DNA of 64,000 nt, taken from NCBI GenBank assembly GCA_951812505.1, contig CATOSI010000005.1, positions 186,001 through 250,000 of the forward strand. Direction: 5' to 3'. A program made the translations under genes and the position numbers. Below, one piece after another: positions 1 to 8,237 of this stretch; position 1 is the stretch's first letter, and every line of letters begins with the position of its first letter. The notes beneath the pieces were generated by a model. It ran no database searches. It saw only the letters and a program-made list of their open reading frames with translations, and was not told the origin of the DNA. Origin of the DNA: an uncultured Dehalococcoidia bacterium (GTDB lineage Bacteria > Chloroflexota > Dehalococcoidia > Lucifugimonadales > UBA1123).

Positions 1-1118
1 ACAGCGACATCTTTCACCGGAACGTCCGGTCCTCCGGCGTAATTCCTCAGATCTCGGTAATACTCGGTCCCGCCGCAGGCGGTGCCACCTACTCTCCGGC
101 GCTAACCGACTTCGTATTCATGGCGTCGGGCATCGGGCAGATGTACATAACAGGCCCCGACGTAATTCGCGCTGTAACCGGAGAAGAGGTAACGCACGAA
201 GAGCTCGGTGGAGCGACCGCACACACCACCAGAAGCGGCGTGGCCCACTTCTCCATAGAGGGAGAAGAAGACTGCCTGGCTCAGGTAAGAAGGCTGCTCG
301 GATTCCTTCCCCAGAACAACATGGAAGACCCTCCCACCCTGGACTTGGGGGACGACCCGGAGCGCCAGGAGTACGATCTGGCCCATGTCATACCCGATAA
401 CCCGAACCGGCCTTACAATATGCTGGACGTAGTCCATCAAGTCGTTGACGCTGGAGACTTCATGCAGGTGCATGAGCGATTCGCCCCCAACGTAATCGTC
501 GGCTTCGGCAGGTTCGACGGTAGGACGGTGGGCATAGTGGGCAATCAGCCACGGCAGATCGCCGGAGTCCTCGACATAAACGCATCTGTAAAAGCGGCAA
601 GATTCGTGAGATTCTGCGACGCCTTCAACATACCGCTGGTGACCTTCATTGACGTTCCCGGATTCATGCCCGGAACCACCCAGGAATACGGCGGCATAAT
701 CCGGCACGGCGCGAAGCTAATATACGCATACGCCGAGGCTACCGTCCCCAAGATCAGCGTCCTCATCAAGAAGGCCTACGGCGGCGCGTACATAGTGATG
801 AGCAGCAAGAATCTGCGCAGCGACGTCAATCTCTCCTGGCCGACCGGCGAGGTCGCGGTCATGGGAGCTGGCGGCGCGGTCAGCATCATCCACCGTAACG
901 AGATAAATAATTCGGAAGACCCCGAATCCACCCGCACGAACCTCACCGCCGAATACGAAGAACGCCTCATGAACCCTTATATCGCGGCATCGCGCGGAAT
1001 GATAGACGACGTAATAGACCCTCTGGAAACACGCCCCAAGATAATCCGCTCTCTCGAAATGCTCGCGAACAAGCGGGAGCAACTCCCATACAAGAAGCAT
1101 GGGAGCATACCGCTGTGA
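1..1118 (+). CDS. Carboxyltransferase (12S / propionyl-CoA carboxylase beta type), 5' end outside window
   Basis: The reading frame is open from base 3 to the TGA at 1116-1118, so about 371 C-terminal residues are visible and the start lies upstream. The frame begins inside the glycine-rich crotonase-fold motif of biotin-dependent carboxyltransferases (ISVILGPAAGGATYSPA). It continues with the second-half signatures VPGFMPGTTQEYGGIIRHGA and AYGGAYIVMSSKNL. These are typical of PccB, MmdA and the 12S subunit of methylmalonyl-CoA carboxyltransferase, which move CO2 between biotin and propionyl/methylmalonyl-CoA. The next two genes encode a small subunit and a 5S-type protein with its own biotinyl domain, and no biotin carboxylase is visible. 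A transcarboxylase or decarboxylase-type complex is therefore more likely than an ATP-dependent carboxylase, although upstream genes are unseen. Confidence 0.93.
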   Translation, partial: SDIFHRNVRSSGVIPQISVILGPAAGGATYSPALTDFVFMASGIGQMYITGPDVIRAVTGEEVTHEELGGATAHTTRSGVAHFSIEGEEDCLAQVRRLLGFLPQNNMEDPPTLDLGDDPERQEYDLAHVIPDNPNRPYNMLDVVHQVVDAGDFMQVHERFAPNVIVGFGRFDGRTVGIVGNQPRQIAGVLDINASVKAARFVRFCDAFNIPLVTFIDVPGFMPGTTQEYGGIIRHGAKLIYAYAEATVPKISVLIKKAYGGAYIVMSSKNLRSDVNLSWPTGEVAVMGAGGAVSIIHRNEINNSEDPESTRTNLTAEYEERLMNPYIAASRGMIDDVIDPLETRPKIIRSLEMLANKREQLPYKKHGSIPL

Positions 1119-1309
1119 ACGTAAGAATGACCGGAGGCGCGCGCGATCTGAGTCCTGAATTGATCGCGGCGATGACTGCCTCGGTACAGGCATTTTTCGA
1201 GCAAGAAGCAGGGCAATCGTTCAAGAGACATTCCGGGATATCCGCGTGGCGCAGAGTCGCACATACCGGTTTCGACTCTGGTTGGCGTGGCTGGCGCAGG
1301 CACGACTAA
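1115..1309 (+). CDS. Small subunit of biotin-dependent carboxylase/transcarboxylase
   Basis: This 64-residue protein starts at a GTG that overlaps the stop of the carboxyltransferase (GTGA, 1115-1118), which implies translational coupling. It contains a short helix-like stretch LSPELIAAMTASVQAFFEQE followed by ISAWRRV. That pattern resembles small accessory (epsilon/delta-like) proteins encoded between carboxyltransferase and biotin-protein genes. The C-terminus is Trp/Arg-rich and overlaps the N-terminal extension of the next frame. The real start of the next gene is probably 1338, so the two genes need not overlap. The role in complex assembly is inferred from position. A lineage-specific linker peptide is the alternative. 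Confidence 0.6.
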   Translation: MNVRMTGGARDLSPELIAAMTASVQAFFEQEAGQSFKRHSGISAWRRVAHTGFDSGWRGWRRHD

Positions 1310-1337
1310 CCCATCCGACTCAATCAAGAGATACAGA

Positions 1338-3185
1338 ATGGCCGGGAAACCACTCAAACTCAGTGATACCACCTTCCGAGACGCCCACCAGAGTCTCATG
1401 GCAACCAGGCTTCGCACCGAGGACATGATTCCTCTAGCGGAGGAGATGGACTCTATTGGCTTCTTCTCTATGGAGGTATGGGGTGGGGCGACTTTCGACT
1501 CCGCCACGAGGTTTCTGGCGGAAGACCCGTGGGAACGCCTGCGCTCTTTCAAGTCTCTTATGCCCAATACCAAGCTCTCGATGCTGCTGCGCGGGCAGTC
1601 CCTCGTCGGATACCGGAATTACGCGGACGACGTGGTGGACAAGTTCGTCGAGCGCTCCGCCGAGAACGGCATTGACATATTCCGCGTATTCGACGCCCTG
1701 AACTACGAACCCAACCTGGAGCGTGCGGCCTCGGCGGTAAAGAATTCGGGAAAGCATCTTCAACTCGCCATCTGCTACACCATCAGCGAGGGCGGCAGGA
1801 TGGGCGGCGACATATACAACCTCGACTACTATCTTTCCAAGGCGCGGAGCTTCCGCGATCTGGGCGCCGACAGCATCTGCATCAAGGACATGGGCGGTCT
1901 GCTCGCCCCCTACGACGCTTTCGAACTCGTAACGGCCATCAAGGCCGAGATTGACCTTCCGCTGCAACTCCATGCCCACTACACCAGCGGCATGGCATCC
2001 ATGACCGCGCTCAAGGCCGTGGAAGCCGGGTTGGACATCCTGGACGTATGCCTGGCTCCCCTCGCTCTCAGAACCTCTCAGCCCGCCGTCGAGCCTATCG
2101 CAGTGACGCTGCTCGGTACCGACCGCGACCCCGGAGTTGACCTGGACGCGCTGCTCGATCTCGGCGACCAGCTCGAAGACATTCTACCCAAGTATGCCGA
2201 TCATCTGGAGACGCCGCGATCCGCCGTTATTGACGCAAGGGTCCTGAGTCACCAGATACCGGGCGGTATGGCATCCAACATGGTGTCTCAGCTGCGAGAA
2301 GCGGATGCGCTCGACAGGATGAGCGAAGTTCTGGAGGAGATCCCCCGGACGCGCGCAGACCTTGGTTTCCCACCTCTCGTCACGCCGATGAGCCAGATGG
2401 TGGGGGCCCAAGCCGTGAACAACGTGATATTCGGACGCTACACGGTGGTGTCAGAGCCGGTCAAAGAATACCTGCGCGGCAACTACGGCAAGCCCGTTTC
2501 CCCTGTGCGCGGCGAGCTTATGGATAGACTCGCCGAATCTGAGGAAATCTCACACGCTCCAGAAAGGCCCGGAGCGGTCTTAGAGCCGGAACTGGAAGCC
2601 GCCAAAGAAGCGGTATCTGACCTGACCGACGACATAGATGATGCTCTGATCTACGCGCTGTACCCACAGACAGGCGAGCGTTTCCTTAGAATCAAGCACG
2701 GCTTGGAACCTGTGCCTGACGAAATGAAGCCCAAGACACTGGAGGAAGTCCGGCAGGCAGCCAGATCGTCACAGTCAGCTGCTCCGGCCCCTCGAATGAG
2801 CGGGAGGGCAAGGCGCTTCAATATATACGTCGGCGACCAGTTCTTCGAAATTGACGTGGACCCTGTCGGGGGTGGATCCGGTTCTGTGCCTGTGGCGTCT
2901 TCCACGCCTGCCTCCCCCGCGGCTCAGGCAGCCCCCACGCAGAGCGGGCAGATCGAAGTCACCGAAGGCGAGACCGCGGTCATCTCTCCTATGCCCGGAA
3001 TTCTCATCAGCGTTTCCGTAGAAGAAGGCCAGGCGGTCGCGGCCGGCGATCCCCTGCTCGTTCTGGAAGCGATGAAGATGCAGAATACGATACCGTCGCC
3101 CGTGGACGGCACGATCAGGGCAATTCCGGTGGTCGCCGGAACTCAGGTCGTCAAAGATCAGGTATTGGCCATTATTCAATCATAG
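1338..3185 (+). CDS. Transcarboxylase 5S-type / pyruvate carboxylase subunit B with C-terminal biotinyl domain
   Basis: This 615-residue protein transfers CO2 between carboxybiotin and pyruvate/oxaloacetate. The N-terminal TIM barrel opens with DTTFRDAHQSLMATR and continues with EVWGGATFDSATRFL and MLLRGQSLVGYRNY, very close to the 5S subunit of propionibacterial transcarboxylase. Metal and catalytic residues are visible: the D-R of DTTFRD, a lysine in CIKDMGG that is the usual carbamylation site, and the HAH of LHAHYTSGM. A Pro/Ala-rich linker near residues 480-535 leads to a biotinyl domain with the canonical EAMKMQ lysine. ATG 1338 is preferred to the longer frame because homology starts directly after it and AAGAG precedes it. 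It belongs to the same operon as the two genes before it. Confidence 0.92.
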   Translation: MAGKPLKLSDTTFRDAHQSLMATRLRTEDMIPLAEEMDSIGFFSMEVWGGATFDSATRFLAEDPWERLRSFKSLMPNTKLSMLLRGQSLVGYRNYADDVVDKFVERSAENGIDIFRVFDALNYEPNLERAASAVKNSGKHLQLAICYTISEGGRMGGDIYNLDYYLSKARSFRDLGADSICIKDMGGLLAPYDAFELVTAIKAEIDLPLQLHAHYTSGMASMTALKAVEAGLDILDVCLAPLALRTSQPAVEPIAVTLLGTDRDPGVDLDALLDLGDQLEDILPKYADHLETPRSAVIDARVLSHQIPGGMASNMVSQLREADALDRMSEVLEEIPRTRADLGFPPLVTPMSQMVGAQAVNNVIFGRYTVVSEPVKEYLRGNYGKPVSPVRGELMDRLAESEEISHAPERPGAVLEPELEAAKEAVSDLTDDIDDALIYALYPQTGERFLRIKHGLEPVPDEMKPKTLEEVRQAARSSQSAAPAPRMSGRARRFNIYVGDQFFEIDVDPVGGGSGSVPVASSTPASPAAQAAPTQSGQIEVTEGETAVISPMPGILISVSVEEGQAVAAGDPLLVLEAMKMQNTIPSPVDGTIRAIPVVAGTQVVKDQVLAIIQS

Positions 3186-3265
3186 GAAATTCCATGAAAT
3201 ATGCCGGGCGCCCCCTGTCCCGGTATCCCATGCAGCAAATCAACATACCTGAAAGGAGCCATAAC

Positions 3266-4474
3266 GTGGCTGACAATCAAATTATAGATGCGGCAAAAGA
3301 GCACTTCGGCCAGGTGGTTGCGCAGCAGCTGGAGCGCGTCGAAAGACTGAAGAACGAACCGGACTGGCTGGACTATTCGAGCATATCCCCGATTGTGGTC
3401 GGGATGCTGGGCGGAGACGGCATCGGACCGAGAATCAGCGCAGAGAGTCAGACCGTCCTGGAACACCTCCTCAGGGAAGAAGTTGACGCTGGCAAGGTCG
3501 AGTTCAGGGTGATAGACGGACTGACAATTGAAAACCGCGCCGAGCAAATGCAGTCCATCCCCGAAGACGTTCTTGCAGAGATAAAGAACTGCCACGTTAC
3601 TCTCAAGGGCCCGACCCACACCCCGGAACAGGGCGACGGATGGCCGAACCTCGAGAGTGCAAACGTCTCCATGCGCAAGGAACTCGACCTGTTCGCCAAC
3701 ATCAGGCCGGTGAGGATACCGTCCCAAGGCATAGATTGGACATTCTTCCGGGAGAACACCGAGGACATGTACGCGGTCGGCAGCCAGGGCATGAATGTCA
3801 CCGAAGACCTCGCCATGGATTTCCGTGTCATCACAACGCAGGGCTCGCGCCGCATAATTGACGCGGCCTTCGCCCACGCCCGCAGAACGGGCCGGGACCG
3901 TGTGACCATAGTCACCAAGGCTAACATCGTAAAGACTACCGACGGCAAATTCCTCGACATAGCGCGCGAAGTCTCCGAGAACTACCCTGGCATCGAATGG
4001 GACGGCTGGTACATTGACATCATGACCGCCGCGCTCATCAATCCAGCTCGACAGCAGGACTTTCAGGTCCTCGCCCTGCCCAACTTATATGGTGACATCC
4101 TCACCGACGAGGCGGCCCAGATCCAGGGCGGCGTAGGCACTGCAGGAAGCGCGAATGTCGGCAAGCAGTACGCCATGTTCGAAGCGATTCATGGAAGCGC
4201 CCCAAGAATGGTCAGGGAGAACCGCGACCAGTATGCCGACCCCAGTTCGCTGCTCCGCGCCGGCGCGATGATGCTCGAGCACATCGGATACACGGACATC
4301 GGAGCCAAGCTGCACAAGGCAATTGACATCTGCGGCCAGTACGAGCGCAAGATTGTCATGACCGGGCGTAGCACGGGTTCCACCAGCGCCGAGTTCGGAC
4401 GGTACCTTATGGACACGGTCGCCGATCCTTCCATCGAGGACCGCTGGCAGGAATACGTGGATGCCTCGGAATAG
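3266..4474 (+). CDS. NAD-type isocitrate/isopropylmalate-family dehydrogenase (likely isocitrate dehydrogenase)
   Basis: This is a 402-residue beta-decarboxylating dehydrogenase. The GTG start at 3266 follows a strong GAAAGGAG site at 3251-3258, so the upstream in-frame ATG codons are rejected. Family signatures are VVGMLGGDGIGPRI at the N-terminus, the substrate-site region FFRENTEDMYAVGS, VTKANIVKTTDGKF, and the cofactor region PNLYGDILTDEAAQIQGGVG followed by FEAIHGSAPR. Position between an oxaloacetate-forming carboxyltransferase and malate dehydrogenase favours isocitrate over 3-isopropylmalate. Homoisocitrate dehydrogenase cannot be excluded from sequence alone. A GC hairpin follows the gene. 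Confidence 0.88.
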   Translation: MADNQIIDAAKEHFGQVVAQQLERVERLKNEPDWLDYSSISPIVVGMLGGDGIGPRISAESQTVLEHLLREEVDAGKVEFRVIDGLTIENRAEQMQSIPEDVLAEIKNCHVTLKGPTHTPEQGDGWPNLESANVSMRKELDLFANIRPVRIPSQGIDWTFFRENTEDMYAVGSQGMNVTEDLAMDFRVITTQGSRRIIDAAFAHARRTGRDRVTIVTKANIVKTTDGKFLDIAREVSENYPGIEWDGWYIDIMTAALINPARQQDFQVLALPNLYGDILTDEAAQIQGGVGTAGSANVGKQYAMFEAIHGSAPRMVRENRDQYADPSSLLRAGAMMLEHIGYTDIGAKLHKAIDICGQYERKIVMTGRSTGSTSAEFGRYLMDTVADPSIEDRWQEYVDASE

Positions 4475-4545
4475 TCAACCAGCGTGAGCGCAGCAACGGA
4501 TAAGTCGGGCCGTCCGGCATCGGATTGACTCCATACGGCCAAAAC

Positions 4546-4569
4546 GGGGCGGGTACTTGAACCCGCCCC
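4546..4569. terminator. Hairpin between isocitrate and malate dehydrogenase genes
   Basis: GGGGCGGGT (4546-4554) pairs perfectly with ACCCGCCCC (4561-4569) across a 6-nt loop. AAAAC precedes it and AATTAAT follows. It is a strong 9-bp stem lying 72 nt after the isocitrate dehydrogenase stop. The T-tract is weak on the plus strand (the minus side reads GTTTT), so it may attenuate rather than fully terminate transcription into mdh. Confidence 0.5.
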
Positions 4570-4636
4570 AATTAATGCAAAACCCTAAACATCAATGGCA
4601 AACCGACAAGTGAAATCCGTTCTTCGGAGGAACAGA

Positions 4637-5572
4637 ATGCCAAGAAGCAAAGTCACGGTGGTAGGCGCGGGCAACGTCGGCGCCACCGCCGCCCAGAGAA
4701 TATTCGATAAGGGATACGCAGACGTCGTGCTTGTGGACATCGTAGAGGGGCTGCCGCAGGGCAAGGCGCTCGACATGCTGGAGTCAGGCCCTGTTGTCGG
4801 TTCAGACGGCAGTGTGATCGGCACTAACGACTACCAGGACACCGCAGGCTCCGACGTAGTCGTGATTACCTCCGGCATCGCTCGCAGACCGGGCATGAGC
4901 CGAGACGACCTACTCCTGACCAACATGAACATCATCACGTCGGTCACCCGGTCAGTCGTCGAACACTCCCCAGACGCGATTCTGGTCATAGTCACCAACC
5001 CCCTTGACGCGATGGCGCAGAGAGCTTTTCAGGTCAGCGGATTCCCCAAGAACCGAGTCTTCGGAATGGCTGGAATTCTGGACACCGCCCGGTTCAGGAC
5101 GTTCCTTGCCGAGGAACTGAACGTATCCGTGAACTCGGTCGAGGCATATGTGCTAGGAGGCCACGGAGACACGATGGTCCCCGTCACCGCCAGCACGACG
5201 GTCGGAGGACAACCGATCACGGAAGTGCTGTCGCAAGACCGCATAGATTCCATAGTAAAGCGTACTCAGGACGGCGGAGCGGAGATCGTGAACCTGCTCA
5301 AGACCGGCAGCGCATACTACGCCCCGTCAGCCGCAATCGTGCAAATGGTCGAGGCAATCCTGTTCGACAGGCAGGAGATACTACCCTGCACTGCCTATCT
5401 TGAGGGAGAATACGGCATAGACGGCCTGTACGTTGGGGTTCCAGTCCGCCTGGGAGCCGGGGGCGTCGAGGATATTGTCAGGTTCAACCTGACCGAGTCC
5501 GAAAAAGCCGATCTTCTCAACTCGGCTGAAGCCGTTAGAGAACTCGTAGAAATAATGGCGCAGAATAGCTGA
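4637..5572 (+). CDS. mdh: Malate dehydrogenase (LDH-like type)
   Basis: This 311-residue enzyme interconverts malate and oxaloacetate with NAD in the TCA cycle. The Rossmann motif [15 protein letters not shown] is followed by acidic [12 protein letters not shown], the mark of NAD preference. The substrate arginines sit in [21 protein letters not shown] is present, and the active-site histidine lies in GGHGDTMVP. The C-terminal [15 protein letters not shown] is characteristic of LDH-like malate dehydrogenases from Chloroflexi and other phyla. GGAGG at 4626-4630 sits six bases before ATG 4637, which decides the start against an in-frame ATG 14 codons upstream. The Arg at the substrate-selectivity position rather than Gln separates it from lactate dehydrogenase. 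Confidence 0.95.
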   Translation: MPRSKVTVVGAGNVGATAAQRIFDKGYADVVLVDIVEGLPQGKALDMLESGPVVGSDGSVIGTNDYQDTAGSDVVVITSGIARRPGMSRDDLLLTNMNIITSVTRSVVEHSPDAILVIVTNPLDAMAQRAFQVSGFPKNRVFGMAGILDTARFRTFLAEELNVSVNSVEAYVLGGHGDTMVPVTASTTVGGQPITEVLSQDRIDSIVKRTQDGGAEIVNLLKTGSAYYAPSAAIVQMVEAILFDRQEILPCTAYLEGEYGIDGLYVGVPVRLGAGGVEDIVRFNLTESEKADLLNSAEAVRELVEIMAQNS

Positions 5573-5591
5573 CGCAGGCCTGCCGTAACTG

Positions 5592-5613
5592 TGCGGGCCG
5601 AATACAGGCCGCA
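5592..5613. terminator. Weak hairpin between convergent mdh and hexokinase genes
   Basis: TGCGGGCC (5592-5599) can pair with GGCCGCA (5607-5613) with one bulged G. It lies 20 nt after the mdh stop in a 133-nt convergent intergenic stretch. There is no clear T-tract, so it is only a possible terminator. Confidence 0.3.
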
Positions 5614-5705
5614 GCTACGATACCGGACTAATTCAGCAGGCGCGGTCGCGCGATTAACGGGAAGTCCGAAGACAGGGGAACGACACTTTCTTGTCCGTCT
5701 GTCCG

Positions 5706-6989
5706 TTAGACTTCCGCCGCGACCGCCGCCACTACTGCCGCACCCAGTCCTGATCCATCTCTGAGGTAGCAGACCTGTACCCTGTCCGCTCTTTCGCCGA
5801 GAATATCCTGTAAACCCCGCCTTAATTCAGCCTGGTATCCGGGCATCCCTCTGAAGACACTACCGTCTGCCGCTACGATATGCTCATCATCGAGGTCAGG
5901 ATCAAGGTAGGTCGCGGTAGCCGCAATGCCTGCTGCAACGATTCGCGCCGACCTTCGCGCGACCGAAATACAAATCTCTCGAAGAAGACGCCTGTCGCCT
6001 ACGGTGGTATCGGACACACCCAAACGTCCCAACTGCATGGCGGTCGCAATAAGTTCTTCGGATTCATCGAAAGCCGCATCCGACAAGTCCTCGGTCGTGA
6101 ACGTGTAGGGGGCGTTGAATCCCCTGCCGCCAGTCAGCCAGTCGTCGAATCCCTCGCCTCGGGCCGCGATTTCGCACACCCTGAGACGGACTACCTCACC
6201 GAGATAGCGTCCGGCTATCATCTTCTCCATTCGTTGGCCTATGGTGTCAGACTCTGCATCCAGTCTCCTGTCCGCGTCGGTCTGAATCGCGTCCACACCA
6301 TCGAAGTTGCCGCACTCCATGTTGAAGATCATCTCATCAGGATTTCCCAAAGGACCCGGCAGGTCTCGCCTGCCTATCATCTTGTCTGGAACTGCGACGG
6401 CAAGGTTTGCTCCGGTCCCAACAATCAGACCCATGTCGCAGCGCGGGTCGAGATACGCTCCCGCCGCGAGCACGCCCACCGTATCGTTGGCCAGAGCGCT
6501 GATTCCAAATCCACCGAGGTTGCCGGTCCGAGCGCCGATGGCCTGTTCCAGCAGTGCGACAACATCTTCCTCCTCCACACAGTCGAAGGCGAACTCCTTC
6601 GTCCACTTCGTGAGCCGTCCGCTGCGGACGCCGGTCTGGTCCATCGGGAAGGCGAATATGAAGCCGATGTTCTGAGAGCCGTCATCGGCCAGGAGGTCAA
6701 CTACGAATTCCGCTACCGGATCGAATAGATCATGCACCGTTCCGGTTGTAGAAGCTAATCGAAAAGACTGGTGCTCGAGTACGCGGAGCGACCGCTGCCC
6801 ACGAAGTTCAACAAGCGTGGCCCGCACATTGGTCCCGCCGAGATCTAGGGCCAGAAACCGGCCTTCTTCGCAGCCAGTCGGTCGGCTGACGAATGAGGGA
6901 TGCATCGCGATAGAGCGAGGGTCGCCGGACAGACCCCGCCGCATTTCATCCTGAAACAGAGCGATCAGTTGTCCGAAATGTTCTTGCAT
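5706..6989 (-). CDS. Eukaryote-type hexokinase (HK family)
   Basis: This 427-residue sugar kinase phosphorylates hexose at C6 with ATP. It is not the usual bacterial ROK or Glk type. It carries the two-domain HK-family signatures: phosphate-1 motif LALDLGGTNVRATLVEL near residue 45, the sugar-binding FAFPMDQTGVRSGRLTKWTK, the catalytic Asp in ALANDTVGVLAAGAYLDP, phosphate-2 motif GLIVGTGANLAV, and NMECGNFDG for glucose contact. The C-terminal adenosine motif is DGSVFRGMPGYQAELRRGL. ATG 6989 lies just after the upstream gene's stop; a TTG at 7001 is the alternative. The length of about 430 matches half of a mammalian 100-kDa hexokinase or one yeast enzyme. It is co-transcribed with the gene at 6991-8052. 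Confidence 0.88.
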   Translation of the reverse strand: MQEHFGQLIALFQDEMRRGLSGDPRSIAMHPSFVSRPTGCEEGRFLALDLGGTNVRATLVELRGQRSLRVLEHQSFRLASTTGTVHDLFDPVAEFVVDLLADDGSQNIGFIFAFPMDQTGVRSGRLTKWTKEFAFDCVEEEDVVALLEQAIGARTGNLGGFGISALANDTVGVLAAGAYLDPRCDMGLIVGTGANLAVAVPDKMIGRRDLPGPLGNPDEMIFNMECGNFDGVDAIQTDADRRLDAESDTIGQRMEKMIAGRYLGEVVRLRVCEIAARGEGFDDWLTGGRGFNAPYTFTTEDLSDAAFDESEELIATAMQLGRLGVSDTTVGDRRLLREICISVARRSARIVAAGIAATATYLDPDLDDEHIVAADGSVFRGMPGYQAELRRGLQDILGERADRVQVCYLRDGSGLGAAVVAAVAAEV

Positions 6990-6990
6990 C

Positions 6991-8052
6991 TCAAAAACCA
7001 ATTGCCCTCGTTACCGCCGCCGACGCCACTTTGGGCAACTCGCTCAGCACCACCGAGCACCTGTACCCGCTCGCGTCCGGCGCACCCGCACGGACAACAA
7101 GAATGTCGTCCGGCTCAGGCACGAAACTGGCGAAGTTCTGATAGTCCTCGGGCTCGACGTGGCCTTCAAGTACCCTCACGATCTTCAGGTCGGCAATCGA
7201 GCGTCCGATTCTTGGATGCAGGTACTCTCTCACATCCCGCTTCGTCCAGTCGCCCCAGAAGTCCGCCGACCCGGCTATCGTAATCACAACCTGGCCCTGT
7301 CTCACCGGGAGAGATTCGTCGCCGACCGAGTCGGACGACGCCAGCGAAGATCCCAGCACCGACGCCACGTCGGCCACAGTATCCAGCACTACCTCCTGCG
7401 AATGGGATGCAGAGCGCACTTGCCTGGGCTCCCAGGCGGCAAACACCGTCACCGCGCTCTGATCGGCGGACAGACCTCGCTCGACGTGCAGAGGCAGCCA
7501 GTCCGAGTCAGTCTCATTCTCAGCTATGCAGAACGTGTACTTTCCGGGGTGCCCGATAACAGTCCTGTCGAACAGCCCTGGTATGGACGCACAGGCATTC
7601 ATCAGAATTAGCCTGATGGCCCTGCCAATTGTGGCATTTGCGCGATTGCCCGGCCCAAACAGGTTATTCTTCGAGTTGATGTCGAGTTCCTCGACAACCG
7701 GGCCGTTTACTATGACGAGCACCGCCGCCCCTCCCTGGCTGGAAGAAGGCGCTATCAGGTTGAATTCGGGCGCTAGCATTGCCTCGGTAGCCGCAAGCAC
7801 CACCGGAAAGTATTCCGGCAGGCAGCCTGCCATGACCGCGTTAGACGCAGTCTTCGCAACGGTAATCTCTCGCCTGCGCTCCGGTATTTCTCCCAGAACC
7901 TCATCCGGGGAGCGTCCGACGAAGTCCAGAAACTCGTTCACCCGCTCCAGCGTAGGCGGGACTACCGGCAGGCCGTCAGTCCAGCCGAGTTCATAGCACC
8001 GCTCAATCGCTTCAACAGCGTCGCCCCATTCAGCCGTGACAAGGTCTTGCAT
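6991..8052 (-). CDS. Conserved protein of unknown function with GWTDGLPVVPPT opening motif
   Basis: This is a 353-residue soluble protein without recognisable signal peptide or membrane segment. It opens with CYELGWTDGLPVVPPTLERV. In the middle are APSSSQGGAAVLVIVNGP and NNLFGPGNRANATIGRAIRL, glycine/asparagine-rich segments that look like a binding site. A conserved NACASIPGLFDRTVIGHPGKY follows. I recall similar openings in proteins encoded near UGSC-motif (seleno)proteins, but I cannot confirm homology and assign no reaction. AAGGAGG precedes the ATG. The stop overlaps the region just before the hexokinase start, so the two form an operon on the minus strand. Confidence 0.7.
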   Translation of the reverse strand: MQDLVTAEWGDAVEAIERCYELGWTDGLPVVPPTLERVNEFLDFVGRSPDEVLGEIPERRREITVAKTASNAVMAGCLPEYFPVVLAATEAMLAPEFNLIAPSSSQGGAAVLVIVNGPVVEELDINSKNNLFGPGNRANATIGRAIRLILMNACASIPGLFDRTVIGHPGKYTFCIAENETDSDWLPLHVERGLSADQSAVTVFAAWEPRQVRSASHSQEVVLDTVADVASVLGSSLASSDSVGDESLPVRQGQVVITIAGSADFWGDWTKRDVREYLHPRIGRSIADLKIVRVLEGHVEPEDYQNFASFVPEPDDILVVRAGAPDASGYRCSVVLSELPKVASAAVTRAIGF

Positions 8053-8145
8053 ATCGTCGCCTCCTTTTTGGTGAGCGCAGTATAAGGGATTGACGCGCGG
8101 GTGTCAGGAAGGCATTTGCCGATTACGGTTCGCCACCGTGTTCGA

Positions 8146-8154
8146 TGCTATAAT
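8146..8154 (+). promoter_or_regulatory. Extended -10 promoter upstream of proB
   Basis: TG at 8146-8147 and TATAAT at 8149-8154 form an extended -10 element (TGCTATAAT). No good -35 box is found at 17 bp, as expected for this promoter class. It lies 84 bp before the proB start in the divergent gap shared with the minus-strand operon ending at 8052. Confidence 0.55.
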
Positions 8155-8237
8155 GACTCGGGCTCTCGCAGTCGGGCAACTTGCCAGGACTCGAAATTGC
8201 TTCCAAACAATATACAGGGGTCAGATTCAAGACGGTT

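Noticed and set aside
5880-6728. Long plus-strand reading frame opposite the hexokinase gene
   Set aside because: It is an antisense shadow of a strongly conserved gene. Its translation has no family signature and no ribosome site.
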